DNA from: Sequoia sempervirens
Lineage: Eukaryota > Streptophyta > Pinopsida > Cupressales > Cupressaceae
Direction of reading: 5' to 3'
Length of the DNA stretch: 64,000 nucleotides
Assembly (NCBI GenBank): GCA_007258455.2
Contig: VDFB02000001.1
Span: 12,566,754-12,630,753, forward strand
Made by a program: the position numbers and the translations under genes. Shown here piece by piece: positions 47,481 through 58,497 of this stretch. Within the stretch, counting starts at the first letter, position 1. Every line of letters starts with the position of its first letter. The notes beneath the pieces are model-generated. The model was not told the DNA's origin, did no database searches, and saw only the letters and a list, made by a program, of their open reading frames with translations.

Positions 47481-49251
47481 ACTCCAGGTGTTGCAGATTC
47501 CTTCCCAGATTCGAGGATGATATTTTTGGCTTGAAGTTTTTTGTTGGATGCAGATTGGGGTTTCAATAACCTCACGATTGAGTTCAGAAGGCTCCGCAGA
47601 CGAATTTTGACTGTAAATTCGCCTATATTGGGTAAAGTTGTTTTTGAGGCAAAATTTTTTTTGCTGTAGCAACCTTCTCTGTGGTACGATCTTTCCTATT
47701 TTTGCAAAAAATATTTTCAGTAAAATATTTTTTGCAGTTATTATATTAATTTTTGGGGAAAATTTATTTTGTGAATTGTATCGGCATATTCTGCAGCATC
47801 TTCGTAACCTCTGCACAGGTACCGTCATGGTCATCAATCTCGATACATCAATTGTACACAGGGTACATCGGTGCTGGCTCATTCACAGTGGCCGGAATCA
47901 TCTTCCCACAAGGATTGGGCTCAATTCATCCTAGTCATTGGCTTTGTTGGCATCGACCATCTCTGTGGCTACATCGATAGTATAGTCCACATTTTGTGAT
48001 TGGTCAGCGTACAAGGCATATTCCTTGCTGTATCCATGGGTACCGATAACACCAATTGACTCTTTCATTGGTACAATCCACAGTGCTTGGTTAGGACACG
48101 TCACCTGTCATAGGTCATTTCCCGTCCATTATTTCATCCATTCACCATCACATCATCTAGCCAGGTCAAATCGGGTGGTTTGCAATTTTTTGATAGAGTA
48201 TTTAATAAATTGTAGTCATCAGCTCCATCGACATACTACCAAGTTGTTATCGACATACCTGTCTGCCATCAATGCAAGGACAAATAGGTGGGTACGAAGA
48301 ATCTGTGGTCGGGTTTTTACTTCCAGTTCTAAGCTTGCACATCACAGTGAAATCATATTTGGCGTAGGTTCCTCTTCCTCCGTCTGCCGGTCTTCGACAT
48401 CAGCTCATCGACGGGTACATTTCTCTGTGCATTGACTTCAAATCCGGTCAATCTCCGACCCAGGTACATCGACGTCCTTTTAAATCATTTTTTGCTGGCA
48501 TTGGCGGGTCCTTTATCCTCTTTGGTTAGATAGTCCGCATTCTCTTCACGGCTTGCAGGGTTTTGAATATATACAAGTTTTTTATTAAAATCTGCTTAGC
48601 CAACATGTTAGTTATTGGCCACTTTTTTTGAAAGGTTCTGATATATTAAAACTTGTAAAAGGTCGACAGTAATTTGTGTATAGGGTATTTTAGTTTTTGC
48701 ATTTGTATTGCCAATGGTCACATGGATGACCGAATTTTAGCCCTCAAGTGCCGAAAATTTTGCACCTATTTACCCTTTTAGCATTGTAATTGCCCCAAGT
48801 GCCTATTTATAGGCATTTTTTTCATTTTTTCATAACTTTTGCATACGGAGGCGAAATGTTTCAAACGAAATATCGACGGAAAGGTGGAGATCTGAATTTT
48901 TTAGTGGTGCAGATATTTTTCAGAGATTTTGTAGTTTTGTGCCTCTTTTTCTAGGTTGAAGCCAGATCATCGTTTTATGCTTCTGAGTTCATATCTTTGT
49001 GCTCCAATCTCCTATTTTCTCCAAATTTGTGGCATCGGAAAGGTATTCAAGAGTAATTCAGATATACTCATGCACTTTTTGCAGATTTGTTTCCATATTT
49101 TCAAATTTTCAGTTTCTATCTGATTTGATATTTTTGGGACACATTATTGTAAATTTGCAAAAAAAGTGCAAATCTTGTTGGGACAAAGAGGTTGATATCT
49201 TGTATTGTGAGGGAAAATTTTTGTTCTTCTCTTGTAATATCTCATTGTATC
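47481..49251 (+). other. Gag-only element leader
   Basis: Untranslated leader of about 1.77 kb, long for a copia element. Words like gtacatcg recur (about 47862, 48459; near forms at 47842, 47971, 48412). Several upstream ATGs and short frames occur. No domain is recognised in it. Confidence 0.6.
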
Positions 49252-50571
49252 ATGGATTTGAAAAAAGTTGTACTTCTAACTCCATATAAATATCATGAGT
49301 GGAAATCTCAAATGGAGTTGTTATTGTTAAAATCAAAGTTGCAACGAATCACATTTGGTCAAGATCCAGAACTTGCAGGAGCAAAAGAGAAAAGGAAATG
49401 GATTGATAGAAGAGATGAAGCTCTTGGTACTTTGAAGTTTTCCATTTCTCCAAATCTTAGATGTCATGTTGCATCTTGCACTCATCCTAATGAAGCTTGG
49501 AATACTTTAGAGAGTCTCTTTGGTAAGCCAGATAAGATGAGGAAATTTATGTTGGAGAATGAACTAATGGGTCTTAATCCTTCAGATTTTGACAATGTCC
49601 AATACTTTTTCTCTAAGCTCAATTCTCTTAGATTGCAGTTATCTAATTGTGGGGTTACTAAAGAGGATGAACAGTTGATACTTTCTATTCTTGCTAAGCT
49701 TGGTCCTGATTATTCAGTATTTGTTTCTACTTTCTATGCTACAATGGATGCTCTTGGCACTGCATACAAAATGCCTTCTCTTGATGAATTTGCAGCTCAA
49801 CTCACAAGGGAACAAGCAAAGTTGGTACATATGGGCACATTGAAGTCTTCTAGATCTCATGCTCTTGTTGCAAAGGAGACAAAGGATTCAAGTGGCAAAG
49901 GTAAGAAGCAGAACAAGACACCCAAGTCTAATGAGCAAGGTAAAGATTCTCCTTCACATAGCACTCCTGAGTCCACATCCTCTTCTAAAGAGGAATCATC
50001 CAAAAACAAGAAGTCAAAATGTGCATATTGTAAAAGATTAGGACATGATGAGCATAGATGTTATAATAAGAAGATTGATGAACTGACACACCTTCTTCAA
50101 AAGAATAACATTAAGCTTCCCTCATCAGTGTCTACTACTTCTTCTTCTACATCTCAATCGACAGCTCCATCATCATCATCTCAGTCACAGGACACAGGAT
50201 CTACTTCTGGGCTACACAAGATGAAAGGACAAGCACTCTTGGCCTCTGCAAGTCCTGCATCTCATAGATGGCTTCTTGATTCAGGGGCATCTCATCATAT
50301 GGCATCTTCTATGGATATGTTCTCTTCTTTTGAGCCTTGTAATTCACCTCATATATTGATGGGTAACAATACATATATGAAGGTAAGTGGGAAGGGTTCT
50401 ATTGATATGGGGGAAGGGACTTTCAATGATGTACTTTTTGTTCCTTCCTTGTCCACTAATCTCCTTTCTATTTATCAAATTACTCATGGGGGTCAAGGTA
50501 AAACAGTTGAGTTCACTCCAGATAGGGTGTACATAAGGGACTTGGAGACTAGGGATATTGTTGCTGGTTGA
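49252..50571 (+). CDS. Intact copia gag with protease motif
   Basis: 439 residues from the ATG at 49252 (MDLKKVVLLTPYKYHEWKSQ); earlier in-frame starts exist but this one matches the usual gag start. Residues about 10-210 form the UBN2-type gag domain (W of HEWK, EAWNTLESLFG, then LILSILAKLGPDYS). A Ser/Lys-rich linker follows, then one zinc knuckle CAYCKRLGHDEHRC (CX2CX4HX4C, all four ligands present), a Ser/Thr-rich stretch, and a protease with the intact active site WLLDSGASHHM and the downstream VLFVPSLSTNLLS. It ends where pol would begin, after a probable one-base shift near 50565. It is the only long intact coding region of the window. Confidence 0.93.
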   Translation: MDLKKVVLLTPYKYHEWKSQMELLLLKSKLQRITFGQDPELAGAKEKRKWIDRRDEALGTLKFSISPNLRCHVASCTHPNEAWNTLESLFGKPDKMRKFMLENELMGLNPSDFDNVQYFFSKLNSLRLQLSNCGVTKEDEQLILSILAKLGPDYSVFVSTFYATMDALGTAYKMPSLDEFAAQLTREQAKLVHMGTLKSSRSHALVAKETKDSSGKGKKQNKTPKSNEQGKDSPSHSTPESTSSSKEESSKNKKSKCAYCKRLGHDEHRCYNKKIDELTHLLQKNNIKLPSSVSTTSSSTSQSTAPSSSSQSQDTGSTSGLHKMKGQALLASASPASHRWLLDSGASHHMASSMDMFSSFEPCNSPHILMGNNTYMKVSGKGSIDMGEGTFNDVLFVPSLSTNLLSIYQITHGGQGKTVEFTPDRVYIRDLETRDIVAG

Positions 50572-51192
50572 TCATTCATCTCGTGTATATTCCTTTTCAC
50601 ATTTTTCTTTAGAAGATGATAATGTTCCTTTGACTGCATCACACACTCCATTGAGTGTGAACCATGATAGTGAGGAGAAGTTTGGTCATCTACACCTTGG
50701 TATTCTAGAGACCAGTGTTGAGCTTCCTACTCCTCCACCTCCTGCTCCTTCAGCCATTGATGCTTCTATTCAGCAGGATGATCATAGTTTTTCAGATCTT
50801 GCTTTGTGGGATGAGTATTTGACAGGGATTTCTAACTTGTTCATAGAGTCTCATACTGCAGATTTGGAGGCACACTTGAGGGGATTTCTCTCCTCTTTGA
50901 TGACAGTTTCAGTAAAACTGTTATCACATCTACTTTGTTTTTGGAGATTGACATTCATGAGTCTCCTCCATCACTTGATTTGTCATGTTTCTTGGTTCAG
51001 TTTGACCATGATTCTGTTGTGGCTCATTCAAGCTTGGAGGATCTTCATCAGTTTTCAAAGGCATACATGTTGAGCATTCATGCTTCCTCCTTTCAATTGG
51101 ACATGGAGTGGCTTCATCATCAGCTTATGATATTGTTTCTTCCTAAGGGAAGATGTGTTGCTTGCAGAAATTGGGTCATCTTTTGTTTTTAG
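50572..51192 (+). pseudogene. Residual coding stretch after gag-protease in the gag-only element
   Basis: Frame 50558-51073 continues what looks like the region after protease (VDHSSRVYSFSHFS), then a Pro/Ser-rich and acidic stretch (PTPPPPAPSA); the open part 50935-51192 is in the gag frame. No integrase zinc finger, DDE residues, RT or RNase H motif is present. Confidence 0.6.
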
Positions 51193-51520
51193 GCATTCTT
51201 CATCAGCATTGGATCTTCTTCATCATGGGGGGATATCTTATCTCTCTACTTCCTTCTTATGGGGGGGTATTTGATTGTATATACATGATGCATGTTGTCC
51301 TTGGGGGGTATAATTGAGTCCTCCATACATCATGTTTGTTTGTTTTGTTTTCTCTCTTTTGGAGAGGAGTTTTGTCCCATTGGGTTTTCTCCTTTTCTTC
51401 GCTTGTGAGAGATTGCATCATTTCCATTGTAAAAGGGTACCTAACATGGCCTAGTAGCTGGGACTCATAGTCATAGTCTTTGCACAGTTTGCATAATAAT
51501 CTTCTCCCTAAGTTGCACTT
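51193..51520 (+). other. Gag-only element 3' non-coding stretch
   Basis: Contains several G-runs (gggggg near 51227, 51265 and 51303) before the polypurine tract, which could be duplicates of it. Confidence 0.5.
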
Positions 51521-51529
51521 AAGGGGGGG
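51521..51529 (+). promoter_or_regulatory. Polypurine tract of the gag-only element
   Basis: aaggggggg directly before the 3' LTR. Confidence 0.92.
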
Positions 51530-51926
51530 TGTTGGTGTGAATAATTGTCTTGTACCTATTTTATTCATTCACTAGGTAATTAGGGGACATATTCACATGG
51601 TTAAGTTTACTTAGGTAAAAGAATCCTTCTAGAAGTATTAGTTGGCATTTCTAGAACTTATCTTATCTAGCTAGGATGCATCATTTCCTAGGTGATTAGG
51701 TTGTTGGTTGTCTCATGTCATAGGATCATGACATTTGTCAACATCATATTCATTCCTATCTCTCAACCTTGCCCATATAAGCAAGGAACCTCATGTACAT
51801 TTGTATTGAAGCAATCAATCAATCTTGCATTGTGAAGCAAGCATTCTTGCCATTCTCTCTCTTGTGGAAGTGGTTTTGGTCACAACTGATCTTGGGGGTG
51901 TTGGGGAGTCACCATCAACTCCTACA
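51530..51926 (+). repeat. Gag-only element 3' LTR
   Basis: 397 bases, same ends as the 5' LTR; about eight substitutions and no net indel relative to it. Confidence 0.95.
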
Positions 51927-51931
51927 ATATT
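51927..51931. repeat. Target-site duplication of the gag-only element, right copy
   Basis: atatt, same as 47067-47071. Confidence 0.93.
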
Positions 51932-52804
51932 GATACATCTCATGAACCATTTGAACAACACTACTGTGACTCCCTCGACTCAAATGAATATGAGTGGGAT
52001 TCCCTATCCTCTACCTCTTCCATGAATCTTGACAAGCTATTTGGAGAGCTTGACTTAATGTTGAAATCCTCACCAAATCCATTGAATTCCTATCCACCAA
52101 AGAATATGACAAAATAGGAATGGTTTAAACATTACTATTGGGAATCTCTAGATCCTACCTCTTGACAACCCGATACATCTGTTTTAGATAACCAAACCTT
52201 AGCATTAGGACCACCTCTCAATCCAACTAGATCTAAACCAAAGAGAAAAAAGGACTTAGTACAAAAATTTTGTGACCATATGAACAACTTAGTCCTTACC
52301 TTGACTCGATTGAACTTTGAAAACTCTGACGATGACATGCCCCTAGTTTATCCCCAACTCATTGTTTGGGACCCACAAGACACACCTGTCTTAGACATTT
52401 TTGAGAACGACGAAGCAATTGCTGAGTTCCTAGGATTACGAGAAGGCATACCTAGTGGTGATCACAAGGCTGGTTTTACCATTGACTTGGAAAACAAAGC
52501 ATATTTTGGGGAATCTGCTCAACCCTCCAATTGTAAAAATGAGAAAAAGAATAAAAAATACAAAAAAGACGAGTCTCTAGGTGAAAATTGAAAGGTACCT
52601 CTAGACAATGAAAAAGTAAAAATAAAAGACGCATCTGAAGGAAAAAACCACTCTGAGGCACCTAAGGATGGAGGTTTGAACATTCTCCCCTTTGCATAGG
52701 AAAATTCACCCATGCTTGTTGAAGAATTGGTAGAAGTCAACATAGGCACAAAAGAGAATCCTTAATTGGTTTACTTTGTAATGTCATTGACAAAAGAAGA
52801 ACAG
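51927..52804 (+). pseudogene. Gypsy-1 region between G-patch and reverse transcriptase
   Basis: Continues the frame that was cut at 47071 and carries acidic and Ser-rich coding sequence with stops; open pieces include 52280-52591 (LVYPQLIVWD, then a Lys-rich end). No named domain. Confidence 0.65.
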
Positions 52805-53680
52805 GCAGAATTCCACAACTTCTTTACACAGAGATAGATAAATTTTTCCTAGTCATATGCAAAAATGCCTGGGTTGGATCCTGAACTTGTTCTACATCAC
52901 TTTCCCTTACAACCAGGTGTAAAACTAGTGCTACAAAAATTAAGGAAAATGCACCCACAAATTGCTTTACTAGTCAAGGTAGAACTCAAGAAACTGTTAG
53001 ACGTTGGTTTCATTAGATTAATCGACTATGTAGATTGGATTTCCAATCTTGTACCAGTTACTAAACCAACAGGGGGCATCCACATCTACATGGATTTTAG
53101 AGATATCAACAAAGCTTTCCCTAAGAATGACTTCCCTCTACCTAACATTGACATAATAGTAGACATGACAATAGGATATGAGATGTTGTCCCTTATGGAT
53201 GGATTTTTAGGGTATAATCAGATCAAAATTGCAACCGAAGACCAACCTAAAACAACTTTCACATGTCCTTGGGGAATGTAATTCTGGAATGTTATGCCCT
53301 TCGGGCTCAAGAACGCTAGAGCAACCTATTAGCGTGCCATGACCACTATTTTTCATGATCTTGTACACACTCTTGTAGAGGATTATGTCAATGACCTTAT
53401 AGTTAAATCCAAGACAAGGGAAAAACATTTATAGGTTTTAGACAAGATATTTCAAAGGCTAGAGAAGTATAAAGTGAGACTCAATCCCAAGAAGTGTGTG
53501 TTTGGAGTAAAATCAAGAAAGATTTTAGGGTATATCATTTCCAAATGATGCATTGAAGTGGATCCAGCCAAGGTAAACACAATCATAGACATGCCTCCAC
53601 CAACTAATCTCAGTCAACTAAGGACATTACAAGGGAGACTGCAATCCATCAGAAGATTTATAGTGTAGTCAGTAGATAAG
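52805..53680 (+). pseudogene. Gypsy-1 reverse transcriptase (broken, catalytic Asp lost)
   Basis: RNA-dependent DNA polymerase. The 138-codon open stretch 52865-53281 has VELKKLLDVGFI, TKPTGGIHIYMDFRDINKAF (the Asp of MDFRDIN is a conserved RT residue) and the SLMDGFLGYNQI block. After a frame shift come MPFGLKNA and the catalytic box, which reads YVNDL (Asn codon at 53390-53392) in place of YVDDL. Later blocks (KKCVFGV, GYIIS, PPPTNLSQLRTLQGRL) are recognisable. In-frame stops sit where the family has Gln or Arg. Confidence 0.9.
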
Positions 53681-54190
53681 ACACATCCTTTTCAACATTT
53701 ACTTAAGAAAGGGGTACCCTTTGCATGGACAATTAGGTGCAAAGAGGCTTTTCAACTGATCAAAGAATATCTACTCACACCACCAGTCTTAATGCCACTT
53801 GTTGAAGGAAGACCACTGATTCTTTATATTTCAACAACCCATTCATCACTTGGAGCATTTCTTGCACATAATGATGATGAAGGTCATGAAAAGGTAGCAT
53901 ACTATATCGGTCAGGCTTTGGTAGGTTATGAGCTCAAGTATAGTACCATTGAATGTGCCTGTCTTGTAGTAGTATTTTATACTCAAAAACTAAGGCACTA
54001 TATGCTAAACCATCAAACAATGTTGATTGCCAAGAAAGATCCTTTGAAATATCTTCTTAGCAAAGCCGCATTAGCAAGGTGACTGGCCAAATGGGTTATG
54101 ATATTTAGTGAGTATGATATCCAGTATGTAGAGAGAAAGGCTATTAAAGGACAAGTCATTTCTGATCAGTTAGCCAATGCACCAATATAA
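53681..54190 (+). pseudogene. Gypsy-1 first RNase H domain
   Basis: Reads PFQHLLKKG, then from 53792 LILYISTTHSSLGAFLAH, YYIGQALVGYELKYSTIECACL and KLRHYML: the pattern of the native gypsy RNase H, in its degenerate Tat-lineage form. Confidence 0.85.
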
Positions 54191-54529
54191 GTAGATCACC
54201 CATTAGTTGCAGAATTTCCTGATGAGTTTATATTCACAGTTGACACAAACACATGGAAACTATACTTTGATGGCTCACATACTAACCATGGCTCAGGGGT
54301 TGGTATACTATTTATCACACCACAAGGTGATTCCATCCCTAAGTCATTCAGGATTATGTTTCTATGTACCAAAAATATAGCAAAGTATGAAGCTCTAGTG
54401 ATAGGGTTACACATGATAGTCAAGTGGAAAATTAAGAACCTACAGGTATATGGCAATTCTCAACTAGTCATCAAATAGGTAAATGACAATTATAAGACTA
54501 AGGATGAGAAGATTGCTCCATACAAACAC
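54191..54529 (+). pseudogene. Gypsy-1 second (archaeal-type) RNase H, catalytic residue lost
   Basis: WKLYFDGSHTNHGSGVGIL holds the first catalytic Asp (54269-54271), AKYEALVIGL the Glu, and VYGNSQLVI has Asn (54455-54457) where the third Asp is expected. This extra RNase H between the first RNase H and integrase is the mark of the Tat lineage. A stop (from Gln) follows in IK-VND near 54476. Confidence 0.88.
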
Positions 54530-55940
54530 ATGACAGATAGTTTTAAGGAGTACTTTGAAAAGTTCAAATTTCATCAAATACCTCATGTTCTAAAAAGGGT
54601 AGTAGATGCTATGGCTACAATTGTATCACTTCTATACATTCCTAGCAATGTGCCTAAGTTTGAGTTCTTGGTGGAACAACTTTTGGTCCCAACCTATGAT
54701 ATCCTAGATTCTAAGATGGTATGTGACATTGTTGGTCCTGATTCCCCATGGTACAAAGAAATATATAACTACCTCCATGCCAAAATCATATCCCCTGGCC
54801 TTTCAAATAATCAACATAGGACATTGCTTCATAAGTCAGCTAAATACACCATTTTCAGAGACACCCTATATAGACACGCCTTAGATAATACCCTATTGAG
54901 ATGTCTCAATTCTGATGAAGAACAAGCAAAATTGTGTGGGGTGCATGAGGGTATATGTGGTTCCCATTCTAGCAGTCCTACCTTAGCTAAAAAGATTATG
55001 AGACTAGTTTACTATTGGCCTACCATGGAAAAAGACTCATATATCTTTGTAAAGAAATGTCGCCAATGTCAAGTACATGGAGACTTGATACATGCACCAA
55101 CATAGGAGCTCTATCCCATAACGTCACCATGGCCCTTCACCCAATGGGGGCTCAACCTCATAGGTAAGATCCATCCCACCTTATCCAATGGCCACAAGTT
55201 CATCATAACTACCACCGAGTATTTTATGAAGTGGATTGAGGCTATTCCTATGACATACATCACCGGCCCATAGATCTGTAAGTTTATCTTGAACTATATC
55301 ATCTATCGATATGGTGTCCCTCAGTCCATAATCACAAATAATGGCTATCCATTCAAGAACCAAGAATTCCACCATCTTTGTGAAGAATTCCATATTCAAC
55401 ATCATTTTTCCACCCCATACTACCCACAAGGTAATGGCCAAGCAGAGTCATCTAACAAAACTATCATTAGAATCCTCAAAAATATTGTCAATGATGTTGG
55501 TCGCGATTGGCATTTATAGCTTAATCCTACCTTATGGGCTTATCGCACAAGCATCCATACTCCCATTGGTGCCACTCCATATTCACTATTATTTGGTTCT
55601 GAAGCCATTCTTCCTATTGAGGTCGAGATTCCTTCCCTGAGGGTATCCTTGAAAGGGCACATTGATGATGACGAGTACCGAGTATTGAGACTCCATGAGC
55701 TAGAATTCCTAGATGAGCAAAGACAGAAGGCACTAGACCATCTCTAAGCATATCAGAATTTCCTTTTTCATAGCTATAACAAGAAGGTATTGAACAAAAA
55801 CTCTGACATTGGTGACCTAGTCTTAATGGAGAACCCAAAGAATCAAGTAGACAAAGGGAAACCAGAAAAGTTTGAACCTAACTAGTAAGGACCTTATATT
55901 ATTACAAAAGCCTTTGGATCAGGAGTGTATCAACTCTCTA
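54530..55940 (+). pseudogene. Gypsy-1 integrase (broken, two catalytic Asp lost)
   Basis: Zinc-binding end at about 54945-55070 (VHEGICGSH and KCRQCQ: H, H, C, C). The core starts WGLNLIG, with Asn (55154-55156) for the first catalytic Asp; IITNNGYPF has Asn (55337-55339) for the second; Glu of GNGQAESSNK (55445-55447) is kept. Then WAYRTSIHTPIGATPY and LPIEVEIPSL, and a C-terminal part (55780-55930; GDLVLMENPK). Stops at 55518, 55746 and 55883-55888 are explained by Gln and Trp codons. The protein could not catalyse integration. Confidence 0.9.
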
Positions 55941-56247
55941 CTCCTGAAGGGGAACCATTGTCCTCGCCAATCAATAGTCTTCATCTGAAGAAATTCTACA
56001 CATAGCTTCTAAGAGCCTTATCTTAATTAGCAAAAATACAAAAAAATCGTTACCTAGGTGAAAACTTGGCAAACAGGCATCTTGGTAACATAAAAAAAAA
56101 TCATAAAATCTAGAAAATAGTAAAGAGAAATAATTTTTCCAATAGTGAAAACCACATCGGTGGTTCTTTAGATAAGTACCATGGTGAAAACTTGGAAAAC
56201 ATGTGCCATGTGTAGTTGAGTCTACTCCTTTGTCTACTATCATTCTA

Positions 56248-56345
56248 GTCTAACATCCCTATACATAGTCCACTTCCATGTACATAGTCCTTATCCCTAT
56301 ACATATCCCTTATCCCTATACATACTATCTATCCCTATACATATG
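56248..56345 (+). repeat. Short tandem repeat, tccctatacata type
   Basis: The word (a/t)tccctatacata recurs at least four times, spaced about 20 to 25 bases apart, with tgtacatagtcc variants. Confidence 0.8.
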
Positions 56346-56699
56346 ACTTATCTTTCCTATCCATCACTTGTACATACCATTCGTAATAAGTGGTAGTCTT
56401 TCCCATACCCTGGAATGATTGACATCGAGTGCATTTCATATCCCCCATTTTATCCTATTCATAATCAATCGGTCTTATACTCGACTAGGGGAAAACACTT
56501 GACATGTATCATATTGGTTCTTACATTGGCTATGTTGAAGACATAAAACCATGGAAAAAATCCAAAAAACCATCACAAAATGTCCTAGGAAAATACAAAC
56601 ACATTAGAAAATTTGAAAAAGACAAAAAATTCAAAACATGTCAAAATTCCAAAAATAGAGTCAGAGTCATCCACACTTGTTATTCTTTATCATTTGTCG

Positions 56700-57075
56700 A
56701 ACTATGTTGCCTCTACAATTGGACGTAGGCAAGGCCATCTTCCGATGTGCCCCCAAGACATTAGCTCAGTCCATTTAGGTTTGTATGTATAAAATCATGA
56801 ATCAATCTGTATGTCTATATGACAAGGTCATTGGTTGTGTCAAACTACGAGGTCATTGTGTGTACAACGTAGGCAAGGCCATCAATCGATGAGCCCCCAA
56901 GGCTACACTAGGTCAGTCCATTAGGGTTTGTCACATTCACTATCACACACACCTTCTACTTGTAGTCAGTCTTGTCAGTCAAAGTCAAGTCGAACTATGA
57001 GGTCTCTGCGTGTATAATGTAGGCAAGGCCATCAAGCGATGATCCCCCGAGGTCACACTAGGTCAATCCTTTAGG
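56700..57075 (+). repeat. 144/150-base tandem repeat (3 units)
   Basis: gtaggcaaggccatc starts at 56725, 56869 and 57019, each followed by a cgatg..cccc stretch and ccattagggtttg-like end, and preceded by tcgaactatg/tcaaactacg. Confidence 0.88.
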
Positions 57076-57649
57076 GTTCGTCGTCACATATAGTCAATTC
57101 TCAACACATCATATCAAGTCATGCATCAATCTGGTGGACAAGTCAACAATGTCTCTAAGCCAAATCAAACAAATTGCCAAAGCAAAAACCAAAATAGATC
57201 AACTAATGTCTGCTATAGGATGTGTTCTTCTTGGGAACAAACATAATCAATGCAATCAACTTGTGTCTTATTCAGGATGATTCCTTCCTAAATACCGATA
57301 TCAACAAAACAATTTGTCTTATATAGGAAGAGTCCTTCCTGCATATCAACATTGTCAAAAAATCAACATAGCCTTACACAGGTTATCATATCAACGAAAT
57401 TAGACTCAATGCCTTATATGATATATGTCTTTCTAAAACTAGGATTTGTCATACCTTATATAGATAGTCATAACATCAAAACCAGACTCAGTCTTATCCG
57501 ATATGTGTATCTCCTAAAACTAGGCTCTATCAATCAATCATCTTATCAATCAAAACAAATCAAACAAACAAATCAAGTTTTGGAAAATATTTTACTAGCT
57601 TTAGAATTTATGGCTTATTTATCTTATCATTTCATTTGAATTTATGATA

Positions 57650-57935
57650 GGAATTATGTTACTAGCTTTCTCAAGGATGTCCCATGAAGGATTTAGAGAA
57701 GAAACGATGTATCAAAATTCTAGTTTCTTTGACTGTTGTCTGTGGATTATCTTTTTTTTTTTGCTTGGAATCCTGTTACTAGATTTCTCAAGGATGTCCC
57801 ATGAAGGATTTAGAGAAGCAACAATGTATTAGAATTCTATTTTCTTTGATTGTTGTTTGTCAACTGTCTTTTAAATCTCATTTTGAGTCATGTTACTAGT
57901 TTCCTCAAGGATATCCCATGAAGGATTTAGAGGAG
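57650..57935 (+). repeat. 117-base tandem repeat (3 units)
   Basis: tcaaggatgtcccatgaagg starts at 57671, 57788 and 57905 (one base changed in the last); each is preceded by gttactag and followed by attctag/attctat and tttctttga. Confidence 0.9.
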
Positions 57936-58460
57936 TGATGACGTCTCATGACTCATCTTTTATTTTGTTTGTTGTTTGTGGTTTGTCTTGACAAAAAGAA
58001 TGGGGAAATTGTGCCCTTAGTATGAGTTACAAAAATCCTTGTCTGCGACTGTCTATTGTTAGCAAGTGGATGACCTTGCACACCTTGATCTATGCCATTT
58101 CATGGTGTTCTTCTCCATTTGTATTAGTCCCTCCCAATGATGATAAAGTGCAACACCTTTAGTGATACAATGAAATATCAAAGATTGCTAATACTAACAT
58201 CCATGTTTTTTATTATACATCTTTCTTGTCACACTAACATTTCTTCTTTTCTACATCTTCACCACCCTTATTTTCCTCTATCCTTTTGTCCTTTATCTTC
58301 TAGTTCTCTCATCCATTTCGAGAGCACACTCATGTTCTTTGAATCTGCCTGTCCTCTTGAAGGGGAATACCACTACCTCCTCGTCATCCTTCCTCATCCT
58401 ACTTTTACTGAGGCATATCTTTCATCCTACTTTTATAGGGGCATATATATTTTCTTTGAC

Positions 58461-58481
58461 ACAATGCCAAAATGGCATTGT
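58461..58481 (+). other. Perfect hairpin next to the gypsy-1 polypurine tract
   Basis: Arms acaatgcca and tggcattgt (9 bases each) with an aaa loop, three bases before the polypurine tract. A Rho-independent terminator is not meant: this is a eukaryotic element. Confidence 0.85.
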
Positions 58482-58484
58482 ATC

Positions 58485-58497
58485 AAAGAGGGGTAAA
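58485..58497 (+). promoter_or_regulatory. Gypsy-1 polypurine tract
   Basis: aaagaggggtaaa directly before the 3' LTR. Confidence 0.85.

Larger units (their letters stand above)
47072..51926 (+). mobile_element. Non-autonomous LTR element encoding only gag-protease (TR-GAG-like)
   Basis: 4855 bases with two 397-base LTRs, tRNA-iMet primer site, polypurine tract and perfect atatt duplication. Between LTRs: a 1.8-kb leader, one intact copia-type gag plus protease-start ORF, and about 1 kb of decayed or unrelated coding sequence; integrase, reverse transcriptase and RNase H are absent. About eight differences between the LTRs (about 98% identity by my count) make it the youngest LTR element here. 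It would need pol proteins from a relative to move. Confidence 0.92.
55941..58484 (+). other. Gypsy-1 3' region, repeat-rich and non-coding
   Basis: Long stretch between integrase and the 3' LTR. It holds four repeat groups: short tccctatacata words (56248-56345), a 144/150-base repeat (56700-57075), a poorly kept repeat of about 75 bases with aaaactagg(c/a)t and ccttatat words (57225-57520), and a 117-base repeat (57650-57935). No domain is visible. Confidence 0.7.

Noticed and set aside
47457..47882. 141-codon minus-strand ORF over the primer site of the gag-only element
   Set aside because: Antisense to the leader and including the primer-binding site; not plausible as a gene.
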